Shown in pieces: positions 24,646 to 34,871 of a DNA stretch of 64,000 nucleotides. This DNA is from Spinellus fusiger. Taxonomy: Eukaryota > Mucoromycota > Mucoromycetes > Mucorales > Phycomycetaceae. The number at the start of each line of letters is the position of its first letter. The first letter of the stretch is position 1. The stretch lies in NCBI GenBank assembly GCA_025094145.1, contig JALLLS010000012.1, forward strand, positions 496,001 to 560,000, given 5' to 3'. Below the pieces are notes generated by a model. It made no database searches and was not told where the DNA came from. It saw only the letters and a list, made by a program, of their open reading frames with translations. Made by a program: the position numbers and the translations under genes.

Positions 24646-26249
24646 ATGAACGCACTCTTGGCTCTTTTACACTTTTGTGAAGTGCACGGTCCATGTGTAG
24701 TCTTCTGCACGCAGGCTGTTCATAAGACAAGCGAACTTCCAGATGGCGAATCAGTTCACAGTATTCCCACAACAGCAAAAGAAAAACAAGGGGAAGCTAC
24801 GCCTACACCACCCCATCTCCAGCCTTCCACTTCTCTCCTCTCCTCCTTCTCTGTTGCTGAAATCCACACGCCACCCAACACAGGTGCCCTTACACCCTCT
24901 TCTTCTCCTCCTCCTCCTCCTTCTTCTTCTCCTCCTCCTCCTTCTTCTCCTCCTCCTCCTCCTTCTTCTCCACCGCCACCGCCTCCACGCCTCCAGTCTC
25001 CCCCCTCTCTCTCGCCCTTAAGAAAGACACCCTCCTCTCTGTCTGGAAAGCCTTATCCTGCCTCTTTGCGTGATTATCCTATCTCTGGAAAGTCCTCTTC
25101 TTGTGCTGCATGTACAGCCCAAATGCCTTTTATTATTACAAAAGAACACCAGGGACCACAAGAGGCAAAGTCCCTACTGACCTGTGATGATGAGGATCCT
25201 TCTGTGAGCTATTTAGGTACAAAGGCACCACAGCAACTTCATCTTTATAAAGCAGTTCGATTGGCCTGTGTAAGAAGGTAAGAGATAGGTGTTTTTTTTG
25301 TTGGCTCCACTCCAATTGTATTGTGCTCTATTGTATTGTGCTCGACTGCATTGTTTGGTTAGCTTAACGACAGAGTTCTGCCCTGGGAGAGATGGTCCAG
25401 TACTGTTTGGTGATGATGAAAACGGCTATGTAATGAGTTATATGTTCAAAATGAGGGATTCCCAAGCACGAGGAGAGATGAGATTTTATTCTCTGATGAT
25501 GCTAATGACAGACAGAGTCTACCTTGTTTCGTGTTGGCCATTTCTTGTTTCGTAAGACTCCCCAACCTCTCTTGATCCATGACTATAGAAGAAGAAAGAA
25601 GGGAAAGAAGGGAGCGTTGATAAGGATTGTATAGTGCTTTTCGATCCATGGCAGTGAATCTCCAGGAGTGTGCCGATGTCGTCTTTCAGCGTGAAAAGGA
25701 GAATAAGGAACGGCAATCTGCTTACCCTACAATGGCAAACCATCGACGGGTGGCTCCCATGTCCCAAGGTAAGATGATAAGAATGGGTCATTAAAAGAGA
25801 AGCCCAGGATCTCTGTCTTTCTAGGCTCTCAAATAATAAATGCATTCTCACACCCATATTTCCTTCTTTCATGGCCCAACAATATACTCCCACAAAAGAC
25901 CAATTCTTTAAACGTAGAAGTAACACTTCACTTCGGTCGCTGGTCGATCTATTAAGCATTAAAGTAAGAGGGCATCTGTCACTCCATCACTGTATCTCAT
26001 CCTCCCTTGCTCCTCTTACTAGGACATTTACTCTCAGATACATGCACAGTTTAGCTATATTCTTAAGGTATCCTCCAGGAAGCGTATGGAGAAGATGATC
26101 CCAGGAAGAAGTGCATCTCCTGCCTATATAAAGATGGTAAGTTATCCATAGACAAGGTGATTGAATGCAGGATTGTATAGCGTGCAGACTATCTTGCCAA
26201 GAAGAACCAGCAACAAGAGCAGGCTGTGAAAGGAGGTGCCTATGTGTAG
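24646..26249 (+). CDS. Folliculin/Lst7-like protein, short form
   Basis: Folliculin (yeast Lst7) works with FNIP/Lst4 at the lysosome or vacuole as a GAP for Rag GTPases in TORC1 signalling. Exons 24646-25277, 25363-25551, 25635-25768, 25899-25963, 26023-26136, 26181-26249 give 400 aa. The start MNALLALLHFCEVHGPCVVF matches human folliculin. The longin core has CPGRDGPVLFGDDENGYVMS, FYSLMMLMTDRVYLVSCWPF and TSLRSLVDLLSIKDIYSQIH. A Ser/Pro-rich insert with long Pro and Ser runs occupies residues about 83-125. For intron 3 the acceptor at 25898 was preferred to the pyrimidine-rich one at 25824 because only it restores the conserved frame. No C-terminal DENN domain is seen before the stop; the following 450 bp is repetitive, so the 3' end is uncertain. 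Confidence 0.8.
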
Positions 26250-26350
26250 TCTATCTTTTTTCTTCTTTTTTTTTTCTCGAATGGAGAGTCTATTCCAACC
26301 CTAAGCATCAAATAGAATCAACACCACTAACACTATTAATAAGATGGATA

Positions 26351-26430
26351 CTAAGAGTCCTAATACTAAGAATAAGAGTCCTAATACTAAGAATAAGAAT
26401 CCTAATACTAAGAATAAGAATCCTAATACA
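26351..26430. repeat. 21-bp minisatellite after the folliculin gene
   Basis: Four copies of a unit like CTAAGAATAAGAATCCTAATA. It is followed near 26468-26500 by a duplicated CATGGTCATGCC. No spacers, so not a CRISPR array. It could be a low-complexity Asn/Lys-rich exon of folliculin, which I could not show. Confidence 0.75.
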
Positions 26431-26699
26431 ATGAAGATGAACGCTAAGAACAGTACACGTAATTTGAGTCATGGTCATGCCCATGGTCATGCCCATATAA
26501 ATCCTATAAACAAGACAGTCTCGAATTCATCTCGCCCTGTCTTGTTTCAATGTTGGATGGGAATCCCGACATCCTTTATAATACTGTGTAAAACAATACA
26601 TATATTTGTGTCTTTTCACATACGTATTTGTGTATTCTTTGAACTTTTCTTTCTCTTTTCTCTCCTCCTTCTCCTTCTCCTTCTTCTGATAGTGTTGAG

Positions 26700-27604
26700 A
26701 TGATGTTCTCTATGCATATGTGCACTTGGTTGGCCCTACTGCTTTCTGTTGTAGGAGCAACAACCACCTACCAAGATGTCTCTGATGCTGCTAAACTGGC
26801 CCGCCAAGTTGTACGGGATGCAAGCCTTGGGACACTTGCTACCATTGCCCATTCCAATCTTAACAATAACTACACAGGTAATCATAAGAAATAAACACAG
26901 CCATCTCTTATAAAGTAGGCTATCCATTCTCCATCATGGAATATTACAGTGTTGAGTGTTCTAGAGTGGGAGATCCTATTCTCTTTATGTCTGATCTGCA
27001 GGTAGGGCATCCTCCTCTCTCTCTCTCTCTCTTGTGCCTCTTTAATGGGTGGTCTAACATCGAGAGAGTATGTTCTAGGTAAATACCAGGAACATGCTTT
27101 ACAAGCCCTCTGTCTCTCTTGCTGTTCGAGCTCTCAAGGACTATCACCGAGGTAACAGTCCCTCTCCCATTCAACAACCTCGTTTGTCCTTGCTGGGTCA
27201 AGTGGAGAAATTACCTGATTCTATGGTAGGCCATTGGATAGACGTGCACTGTTCGTAGGACACTCTCCTACATCCTCACCATCTTTCATTTTGATCAGTA
27301 TAACCTTGCCATGTCTTGTTTCTCTGCTGTTCATCCAGAGGCAAAAACATGGTAATTCTCTACAGTGCCCTCTACTGAGATCTCATAGAAGATGTCTCTG
27401 CCTCAACACTAACTCCATCTGCTCGCTAGGGGTGCTTTTCATGACTTTCGCTTTTATAAGATAAAAGTACAAGCAGTCTATTATGTGGGTGGCTATGGAG
27501 GAATAAACCACATTGGCTGGATTCCTCTTTCTGAATATCAGCAGGCTACAGACATCCAGACACGACATTCAGGCAACTTTCTCCGTCAGACTTACTCCCT
27601 GTAG
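26700..27604 (+). CDS. CREG-like secreted or vacuolar glycoprotein
   Basis: Member of the CREG family (cellular repressor of E1A-stimulated genes), a PNPOx-like split-barrel fold that in animals is a secreted or lysosomal glycoprotein without oxidase activity. Exons 26700-26877, 26919-27001, 27079-27225, 27299-27351, 27430-27604; product 211 aa. A signal peptide occupies residues 1-20 (two tandem ATGs, then CTWLALLLSVVGA). The core reads ARQVVRDASLGTLATIAHSN, YYSVECSRVGDPILFMSDLQ and YYVGGYGGINHIGWIPLSEY, the last being the family's C-terminal barrel strand. One N-glycosylation site, NYT, is visible. All introns are GT-AG. An upstream pyrimidine tract (26640-26690) forms the leader. Confidence 0.88.
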
Positions 27605-27606
27605 CA

Positions 27607-27722
27607 TATTTATATCTATATCTATATTATATCTATATTATATCTATATCTATATTATATCTACATCTATATCTACATTTATATTTATATTTATAGATAG
27701 AGAGATAGAGATAGAGATATAA
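27607..27722. repeat. TATATC/TATTTA simple repeat after the CREG gene
   Basis: Degenerate TATATCTATAT units, then a GATAGAGATAGAGATATA run. It starts 3 bp after the CREG stop codon, so the 3' untranslated region is almost entirely repeat. Confidence 0.8.
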
Positions 27723-27978
27723 AAGGAGAACCGAGCTTTCCTTTTTTATAGTATGTTTCTGTCTGACTGCTTGGGAATCCTGAGCTGTGTTCGTCATTTG
27801 CACGTACGTTTTATGCTGTTTATGACTCCGATGGCGACGATTGAAAAATAAACTTGCCACTTTTGCATTTCATATTCATATTCACATCTCTTCTTTTTTC
27901 TTCTTTCTTTTTTACTCATAAGCACAGCCATGGGTAAATTCCAATCATCTGCATGTAGATATAATGGCTGACCAATAG

Positions 27979-28709
27979 AAAGATAAACAGAGCACTCTTG
28001 ATACAAAGCTATCCCATCGTCCTGATATACAGGACTTGGTTGACAGAAATATTATTAAAGGTAATAAGAAATGTCTTTCTTTGCTGTTCTCTTTTTTCTT
28101 CCTTTTTTCTCTTTTTCAATAAGCAGTTGCTGTGGAAGGTGGATAAATAGTGGATCCATAGAAGGGAGAGTTGTTATTGACGACTGCTCTTTTATTTTAG
28201 GCGACCCTAGTCGTATTGCACCTGCCATTCAACAGCAGGCAGAGGAGCTTGCTAAACATAGAGTGGAAGACACCCTCCGCCACAAGATTGAAAACCGGCC
28301 TACGCGTGATGAGCTGGTGGAACATAACATTTTGAAAGGTAAATAAAGAAACCCACCATGTGAGATGGAGAGAGAGAGATGGAGAGGTGTGGGTGTGGGT
28401 GTGGGTGTGGATCCAGTGTTCTACCTCTTCTGCCTACCTCTTCTGCCTGCTTATCCAACGGACTGATCTGTCACTCTGCATATAGGAGATGATGTGGCTC
28501 CTGCACTGCAACAGTCAAGAATTGCTCTCGAAAAGAGTCAGTTGCATGATAAGTTGGAACATAAACTGCATGACAGACCTGACCGTGCTCTTCTTGTTGA
28601 ACAGGGCATTATCAAAGGTATAATAGCAGCAACTGTATAAGATCAGATAAGAAGACTGACTGGGGCTGTGCTCTGCCTGTACTTTTTAATAGATAATCCT
28701 ACTGCTTAA
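27979..28709 (+). CDS. RPEL-repeat protein (actin-binding type), 5' end unresolved
   Basis: RPEL motifs bind G-actin in MRTF and Phactr proteins. Exons 27979-28060, 28201-28338, 28486-28617, 28693-28709 encode 122 residues with three motifs: LDTKLSHRPDIQDLVDRNII, LRHKIENRPTRDELVEHNIL and LEHKLHDRPDRALLVEQGII, each ending ...(I/L)(I/L)K. Each motif ends exactly at a phase-1 exon boundary (AAA G|GT), so the repeats are exon-encoded. SRIAPAIQQQ and VAPALQQSRIALE link them as in animal RPEL proteins. The start codon is not in exon 1: reading back from 27979 meets an acceptor (CCAATAG), so a short 5' exon is missing from this model. A candidate at about 27752-27802 with donor GTACGT is unproven. 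Confidence 0.8.
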
Positions 28710-28979
28710 CCTTCTTTTATTTAAACCTATACAAACACATGGGATGTGTTAAAAGACAAATACCTTTTCTTTTTTCTTTTTTTTCTTTTCACCCTTTGTG
28801 TTAATAAAGACATGGAAAGACTTATACACACTCTTAATATTTATGAGTTGTTATTTATGAGTTGTTAGTTATCACTTATCACTGATCACTGATCACTTAC
28901 AATCTATTATTTATTGTTTATTATTTATTGTTTATTATTTATTATTTATTATTTTACTATGATGCTGATGGCTACTCTG

Positions 28980-29822
28980 CTATTCTACTTGCTTAAATTC
29001 AGGTGCCTTTCGTATCCGCCGTAAATTAGTCACTGCGGACACTTTCTTTGGCTTTGTTGTACGGGTAGCTATAAGCTCTTTCCATACAAAACACGAGTGA
29101 CCAGCAATGTGATATTTAGATTTCCGTCCTCGCTTTTTACGCGGAATAGGAAGAACGGAAGGCATATCAGAAGGCACATCAGAGTGTGTACTTGAGACAC
29201 TGGTCTGTGGCTGTAATGTCCGCCCTGGGTTCACATCCCATACTGTGGGTGTCAGAAAGACCCAGCCTCCCTCCCACACAGGTTCAGATGAATTTGATGT
29301 AGTTGTGGTGTCTTTCAATGCATAAGAATGGGTTCCAATATGATGGGGTGGAGGAGAAGAGAGAGGAGAAGATGTGGAGGATGTGGAGGATGTGGAGGAT
29401 GTGGAGGATGTGGAGGATGTGGAGGATGTGGAGGAGGATGTGGAAGAAAAGCCACAGGAGAGTAGATCAGAAGAAACAGGACCGGCCTGAAGAGAAGAGG
29501 CGTGTTGTGCTTGATGTTGTGCTTGTTGCAGGTCGTCACATTGGAGAGGAGGCAGCACATCATCGTACGGTGATGGGACGGAACAGAAAGGTGTGAGAAT
29601 AGGTGAGAGTGTGTAGGATCCATGGGCCAATGGAGAGACCGGACATGAAGATAATAAAGAGGGCTCGAGGGGAGAAAGAGCACAGTTGGAGGACGGTGGA
29701 GGATAGTCGACATTTGATCCAGCAGAAATGGCCATTGGATTGCTACTATGCCTTGATGATAACGATAGTAGGTGAGTGATAGAAGGCAGTGTGTGTTTTG
29801 AAGGTGATTGTAAGCAAGCCAT
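28980..29822 (-). CDS. Ser-rich protein with AT-hook-like basic motif
   Basis: A single 280-codon frame. Residues 1-140 are Ser/Pro/Leu-rich, residues about 122-152 are a Ser/Thr run made by a 9-bp tandem repeat, and the C-terminal 60 residues hold IPRKKRGRKSKYHIAGHSCF. RKKRGRKSK resembles an AT-hook or nuclear localisation signal, and the following HIAGHSCFVWKELIATR looks folded. No family recognised; a DNA-binding role is inference. Upstream on the minus strand a good intron (donor near 29910, acceptor near 29853) suggests additional 5' exons that I could not join in frame. It converges with the RPEL gene, whose stop is 270 bp away. Confidence 0.55.
   Translation of the reverse strand: MACLQSPSKHTLPSITHLLSLSSRHSSNPMAISAGSNVDYPPPSSNCALSPLEPSLLSSCPVSPLAHGSYTLSPILTPFCSVPSPYDDVLPPLQCDDLQQAQHQAQHASSLQAGPVSSDLLSCGFSSTSSSTSSTSSTSSTSSTSSTSSTSSPLSSPPPHHIGTHSYALKDTTTTSNSSEPVWEGGWVFLTPTVWDVNPGRTLQPQTSVSSTHSDVPSDMPSVLPIPRKKRGRKSKYHIAGHSCFVWKELIATRTTKPKKVSAVTNLRRIRKAPEFKQVE
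29376..29450. repeat. In-frame 9-bp coding minisatellite
   Basis: Seven to eight copies of GTGGAGGAT (minus strand ATCCTCCAC), encoding the Ser/Thr run of the gene at 28980-29822. A unit of nine keeps frame, so copy number can vary without breaking the protein. Confidence 0.85.
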
Positions 29823-31931
29823 GAAGTGAAAAGGAAGGAGAAGATCAAGCCTAGAAGAAATGGAGCTATCCCATACGATTTATACCAAATATGATGAAAA
29901 ATATATTTACCAGGGTTAAACACCCTAAAAAGAAAGTTAAGAAGGGCATGGTTGGAACACCGTTTGTATCTTCCCACTGTTCTGTGTTGAATATTCAGTC
30001 TGTTGGCTGTCCATCTTAATGAGTAAACCAACCACCCTAAAATGTCGATACAAAGAGACGTCTTTTTTCATAGGAAAGAACAAGATCCAAGAGTGGGAAC
30101 CAAGTCTCTATAGCCAGGTGGATTTCAAAATCCCAGTCCTCTCCTGTCCACCACTGACAAGTGCCAACGACTGAATCGACACTTGATCCGTCCTGTCTTT
30201 TCTTATGTTTTTTTATGTTTTTCTTATGTTTTTCTTATGTTTTTCTTATGTTTTTCTCATGCTTCTCTTATGCTTCTCTTATGCTCTCTCTTTCTGACCA
30301 TGCCACTCATATGTATATATTTGTCCGTTTAGATGGACTTACTTATATGTATAAATATAGATGTATAAATATATTTAGATCTATATCAATAGATGAGCTG
30401 TGTATTCCTACTATGTATACAGACATTTGTGCTTGTGTGCACTTTTAGACTGATAATAAGTTCTTTACTGGGCAAATGGAGTCCTTGGAGCAGCAGAAAG
30501 GAAGGTGGGACAGATATGAGAGGGAATAGACTGCCTTTCTAAGATAACTTTCCATTTTGGCATTCGCTAAATAGGAGAAATTAACAACTCTTTTTGTGTG
30601 TCTCTTACTACCATTCATATTAAGTGTTTGCCTTTAAGTGGATTGATTGATTGTTTTGTGTATTTCTTCTGACTTTGAATATTGAAAGGCTATTTGCAAC
30701 TAGCATACAAGACAATTTGAACAGCCTCTCATTTATCTTTGTAATTAAAAACAGGTTGAAACTCATCTGCAGACATTTTACTTAGCTTAATAACCTTTAT
30801 GCAGTGTTGTATATCTATACTTGTCATCTGAGAAAGAGGAAAACTAAGGAATGTGTTACTAAAGAAATGTAAGACGGAATAGAAAGCACACCATGTCATG
30901 TGACTTATAAAGACCTGGAAAGGGTGATTTTCTTGATTCAATCTCCTTGACTTGATTCTTACTCTTATTATTAAAATAAAAGCAAATGAAATATTGTAGA
31001 GGGTAGACTATCGGAGTGTCTCTCCCTTGAATGCCAATGGTAATCAAGGGATTTGTATGTGATGTTTGGAGCTTTCTAGCTATTGTTTGATCGGATGACT
31101 CTCATTTTCACAAGAGAGTCCATAGGCACAAGATGTCCATGGCTCCAACAGTAGAAAATGGCATAATATCAGTCATAAATAAGGCATCGCTATGGATGTA
31201 TCCTTCTCATTGGGGCTATGGCTATGGCTGACTCTATTTCTCATCTACACAAGGTGTTCTCATTACAGTGGGGTCTAACCCACTATCATAGTATAATCAG
31301 AGATACAAGCATAATGAGTTACAGCTGCAGTCATAGGTAGATGGGTCGCAGTTATAACTATAGTATCAACTACAGTCATAGCTACAGAGACAGCCATAAT
31401 ATGTATATATATAAATATGTATATATAAGTATATATAAGAGTAAAAGAGTAAGGGGCAATGATGGAGCAATAAAAGAGTAAAAGAGGGAAGGAGCTGTCT
31501 ATTTCCTCATCCATCAGCCTGTTTGTTCTGTCTGCCATTGTTCTGTCTAACTACAAATAGATTTTCTACTCTGTATTATGTAAATAGGGATAATTGATGG
31601 TAGTGAGTGGTATGAATTTATCTCAAACCTTTGTCTTTATTTTTTATTGCCCTTAAATATAGGAGTACCAAAAAGGAGCAATGGCAGAAATCTATATGGT
31701 ACCATTCTTTATAGAGATAGGCTTTGTGTCCATGGGACAGAAAACAAATTAAGATAAAATATCATACAATGAATATATCGACAGGTTAAGAGCCTGGACT
31801 GACAAAAATACAATACAAAAAGATATCTAGATTGTACAAGAACTGTACAAAACAAAACTCTATCACATGCGAATTCTGCATTATGGACTGAGTAGCAAAA
31901 TACTAATTCATGTGTGTATGGGGGCATATTT

Positions 31932-31973
<42 letters not shown>

Positions 31974-33188
31974 GTAAATAAAATGGACATTGGTTTACAT
32001 ATAGACATGGACAACTATAAAAAAATCTATTTGGATTTAAGCATATTCAAATTGATATAAACAGATAGAAATAGACAAATAGATAGAAATAGACAAATAG
32101 ACAAATAGACAAATAGACAAATGGACAGGTAGACAGGTAGACAGGTAGACAGGTAGAAATATAAACACCAACACACAAACAAATACACTTGTATGTACAC
32201 AATTACATATGTGGGCATGTAAAAATACCTATAGATATACATAATTTGGAGTAACGAACTTCTACAATGGTGTCTATTAAGGAAGACAAAAGAATAACAT
32301 TTCGAGAAAGTTAAAAATAAAAACTACATTTTTTCCCTTGTTGGACACTAACAAGTTGATTAAAAATAGGGGTTTGTTTTACTTTATAGGTTTACACAAC
32401 CTCATTTATAGTCTTTTCTCCAGTTTAGGTTAAAGATGAAAGAATTATAAATTTCACATACACATACATATACACATATACACATATACACATACACACT
32501 TTGTGTTTTTCTTTTTCTGTTTTTCTAGGAACATTTATTATTTAATGAAGAGAATTTTCACGAGTAGTTTGTGTCTCAATTCTACAGTTAGAAATCCATA
32601 AAATGGTGAGTTAATTGTTCAGCAAAAAATAGATATAGTTTAAACTCTAATAATATCAACATTTGTATGTGTTTTATTATTATTATTATTATTACTATGA
32701 CGTGCAAATAAATAGAGCAGGACTCCGGCTCTTCTTACACAAAAAGCAAGAGTATCTCTGGGTGTGCATCCTGTGGCTGTAAACGTGGTTCTCTTGTAAA
32801 ATAGAAGATAAAGACAATGTCTATTTGGACACCCCTACACTTTTTGTTTTTGTAGCATTCTATTTATAAGAAAGTAAAAATACACAGGGAATGTATTTAT
32901 CACCATGTATTTATCACCATGTATTTACCTCGGGCAAATAATCCACTTTCATTTATGTTTTTTTGTCTTGATGACACCATCGACAAAATATTGGCTTGTG
33001 GATTCTACTCACTCTAAAAATGAAAACAAGTCACATTCTTAGAGAGAATAGCGGATATCCAAAAAGACTGGGACTGCCAAAAAGCACCCTTGCCACTCAC
33101 ATACACACATCTCTCGATACTTCCTTATACTTCCTCCAGCTACCCTCTATTTTTCCTTATTTACTTTATTTTCTACAGAGTCTCTCTT
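29823..33188. other. Intergenic region with several simple repeats
   Basis: No supported gene. It contains a TTTTTCTTATG repeat (30200-30280), degenerate CTACAGTCATAG repeats (31320-31400), a GATA run (31936-31972), AAATAGACA/GGTAGACA repeats (32070-32155) and ACACATAT repeats (32455-32500). The last 200 bp is probably TIM44 promoter and leader; a pyrimidine run ending CTACAG at 33178 may be a 5' untranslated intron acceptor. Confidence 0.5.
31936..31972. repeat. (GATA)n microsatellite
   Basis: Uninterrupted GATA tetranucleotide run of about nine units, read as TATC on the minus strand. Confidence 0.9.
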
Positions 33189-34871
33189 ATGTATGCTTAC
33201 CGTTCTCTCTTATCAAATGCAAGTCATAAGCTTGTATTAGCCCATGCTGTCCAGGGGCAGCGTGTGTCGGCAGTACGAGGCTATGTTTCGCCTGTTCGTA
33301 TTTTTATCCAAACAGTAAAAGAACAAATGAAAAAGAACAAAGACCTCCAGGACGGTGTCAAGACACTTCAGGATGAATCTGGAAAAATAACAGAAAGTGA
33401 TACACTTAAAAAAGCACGAGAGTTGTTCGAGAAAGCAAGGGTAACTATATCCCTTCTACCTTTTCTTCTTCTTCTTTTTCTTCTTATCTTTCTCTTCTTA
33501 TCTTTCTCTTCTTATCTTGAACAATCAAAGGAACAACAATCATTACAGTCAGAAAGACTGAAGCAAGCCAGTGAAAAAATCAGTCAGACCGCCAGTAAAG
33601 TAGGAGACACTCTCAATGAATCCTACAAAAAGGCAGCCGATACAGAATTCGCAAAAGAAGCAGCAGAAAAGTTAAAAAAGGCAGCAGAAAACATCAACAA
33701 AACAACAGATCCATTGAGAAATAGTGCAGCTGCAGGAAAACTATCCGAGGGATTCAAGACAGTAGTAAAGGATGATAGTGGAAGATATGCTGGATTTGTC
33801 GATAAGGAGACACGCCGCAAGATGCGTAAAGAGGCTCAGGACCAAGGACACACAGGTGCAGGAGGGAAGAAAATGACAGAAGATCCCAATGCTGGTGCCA
33901 ACATTGTTTTGCACAAGGATTCAAAGTGGAAGGAGAGCTGGAATAAGTTCAAGGAGGACAGTCCAGTGATGCAGGGAGTTTTCAGAGCAAGAAAGAATTA
34001 TGAAGAATCTGACAATATTTTTGTCTCTTATTCTCGTGCCTTTACAGACCGTATTTCAGAGACGTTTGGTAAAGTGGAATAGAAGGAACAGGGATTGGAG
34101 TTGGGACAAGGGGCTAATCTTTCTCTAAATCTCTCTGATCAAAGGATCCATGTTTGAGGAGAGTGATCAGGCATTGGCCATCCGTGCATTCCAAACCATT
34201 GATCCCAGCTTTAATATGGAGAAATTCATGACTGAAGCACGCAACTATATTATTCCCGAAGTTATGGAGGCCTATCTTAAGGGTGATGTAGAGACTCTTA
34301 AAGTGTGGTGTTCAGAAGCTGTAAGTGCACTCTCTGTCTTGTTCATTCTATTCTGCTGGCTGTAAAGACTTAAGCTTCTATTCTTCTTGTTGATAGACTT
34401 ACAGTGTACTCACTGCTATTATCCAAGCTCAAATGCAGCAGGGACTTATCAGTGACTGTAAAATTCAGGATTTAAGAGACATTGAGGTAAAAGAGAAAAT
34501 GGAGCTTTTTTTTTTCCTTTTTTCTTTTTTCCCAGAAACTAAAATAGTAGTGGATAGTTGGTGTCAGCAAAAGTATTGGAGAATGATGTTCCTGTCTTGG
34601 TGATGAGTTTCCGTACCCAAGAAATTATTCTTTTCCGCAATGCTAAGAGTGGAGAGATTGTTTATGGCAAAGAGGTATATTCTTCATGGATCATCTGTAA
34701 TAAGGCACATGGATTTATAAATTGACTCTTGTTTATTTATCTTAGGATCACATTGAACAAGTCGTCTATGCATGTGTACTGACAAAAGAGCCCGAGGATC
34801 TGCATAACCCAATCACAGGAGGCTGGCGTATCATTGACATGGCCAAGCATGACTCTAGGCCTGTCTGGTAA
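33189..34871 (+). CDS. TIM44: TIM44, motor anchor of the mitochondrial TIM23 translocase
   Basis: Matrix peripheral protein that recruits mtHsp70 to the TIM23 channel. Exons 33189-33440, 33531-34068, 34145-34320, 34397-34486, 34558-34674, 34746-34871; product 432 aa (yeast 431). The N-terminus (MYAYRSLLSNASHKLVLAHA) is basic and hydroxylated, a matrix presequence. Residues 35-150 are a Lys/Ala/Glu coiled coil. GGKKMTEDPNAGANIVLHKD and KWKESWNKFKEDSPVMQGVF precede the Tim44/TIM21-like C-terminal domain beginning SDQALAIRAFQTIDPSFNME and ending GGWRIIDMAKHDSRPVW. The first intron (33441-33530, 90 nt) is a multiple of three with no stop, so the frame stays open if it is retained, but its pyrimidine run gives 30 hydrophobic residues unlike the family. 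The ATG at 33189 starts the presequence. Confidence 0.94.

Noticed and set aside
25519..25959. 146-codon minus-strand frame
   Set aside because: Antisense to folliculin exons 2-4, with no protein features.
26351..26430. CRISPR-like array
   Set aside because: Units of 21 bp are directly adjacent with no spacers, in a eukaryotic genome. It is a minisatellite.
29303..30031. Plus-strand Met-Trp-Arg repeat frame and a second 238-codon minus frame
   Set aside because: Both are shifted readings of the 9-bp repeat in the AT-hook-like gene. The upstream part of the minus frame may contain a real 5' exon but could not be joined.
33441..33530. Retained in-frame segment of TIM44
   Set aside because: It has a GTAACT donor and a pyrimidine-rich body and encodes a hydrophobic run foreign to TIM44, so it was treated as an intron.
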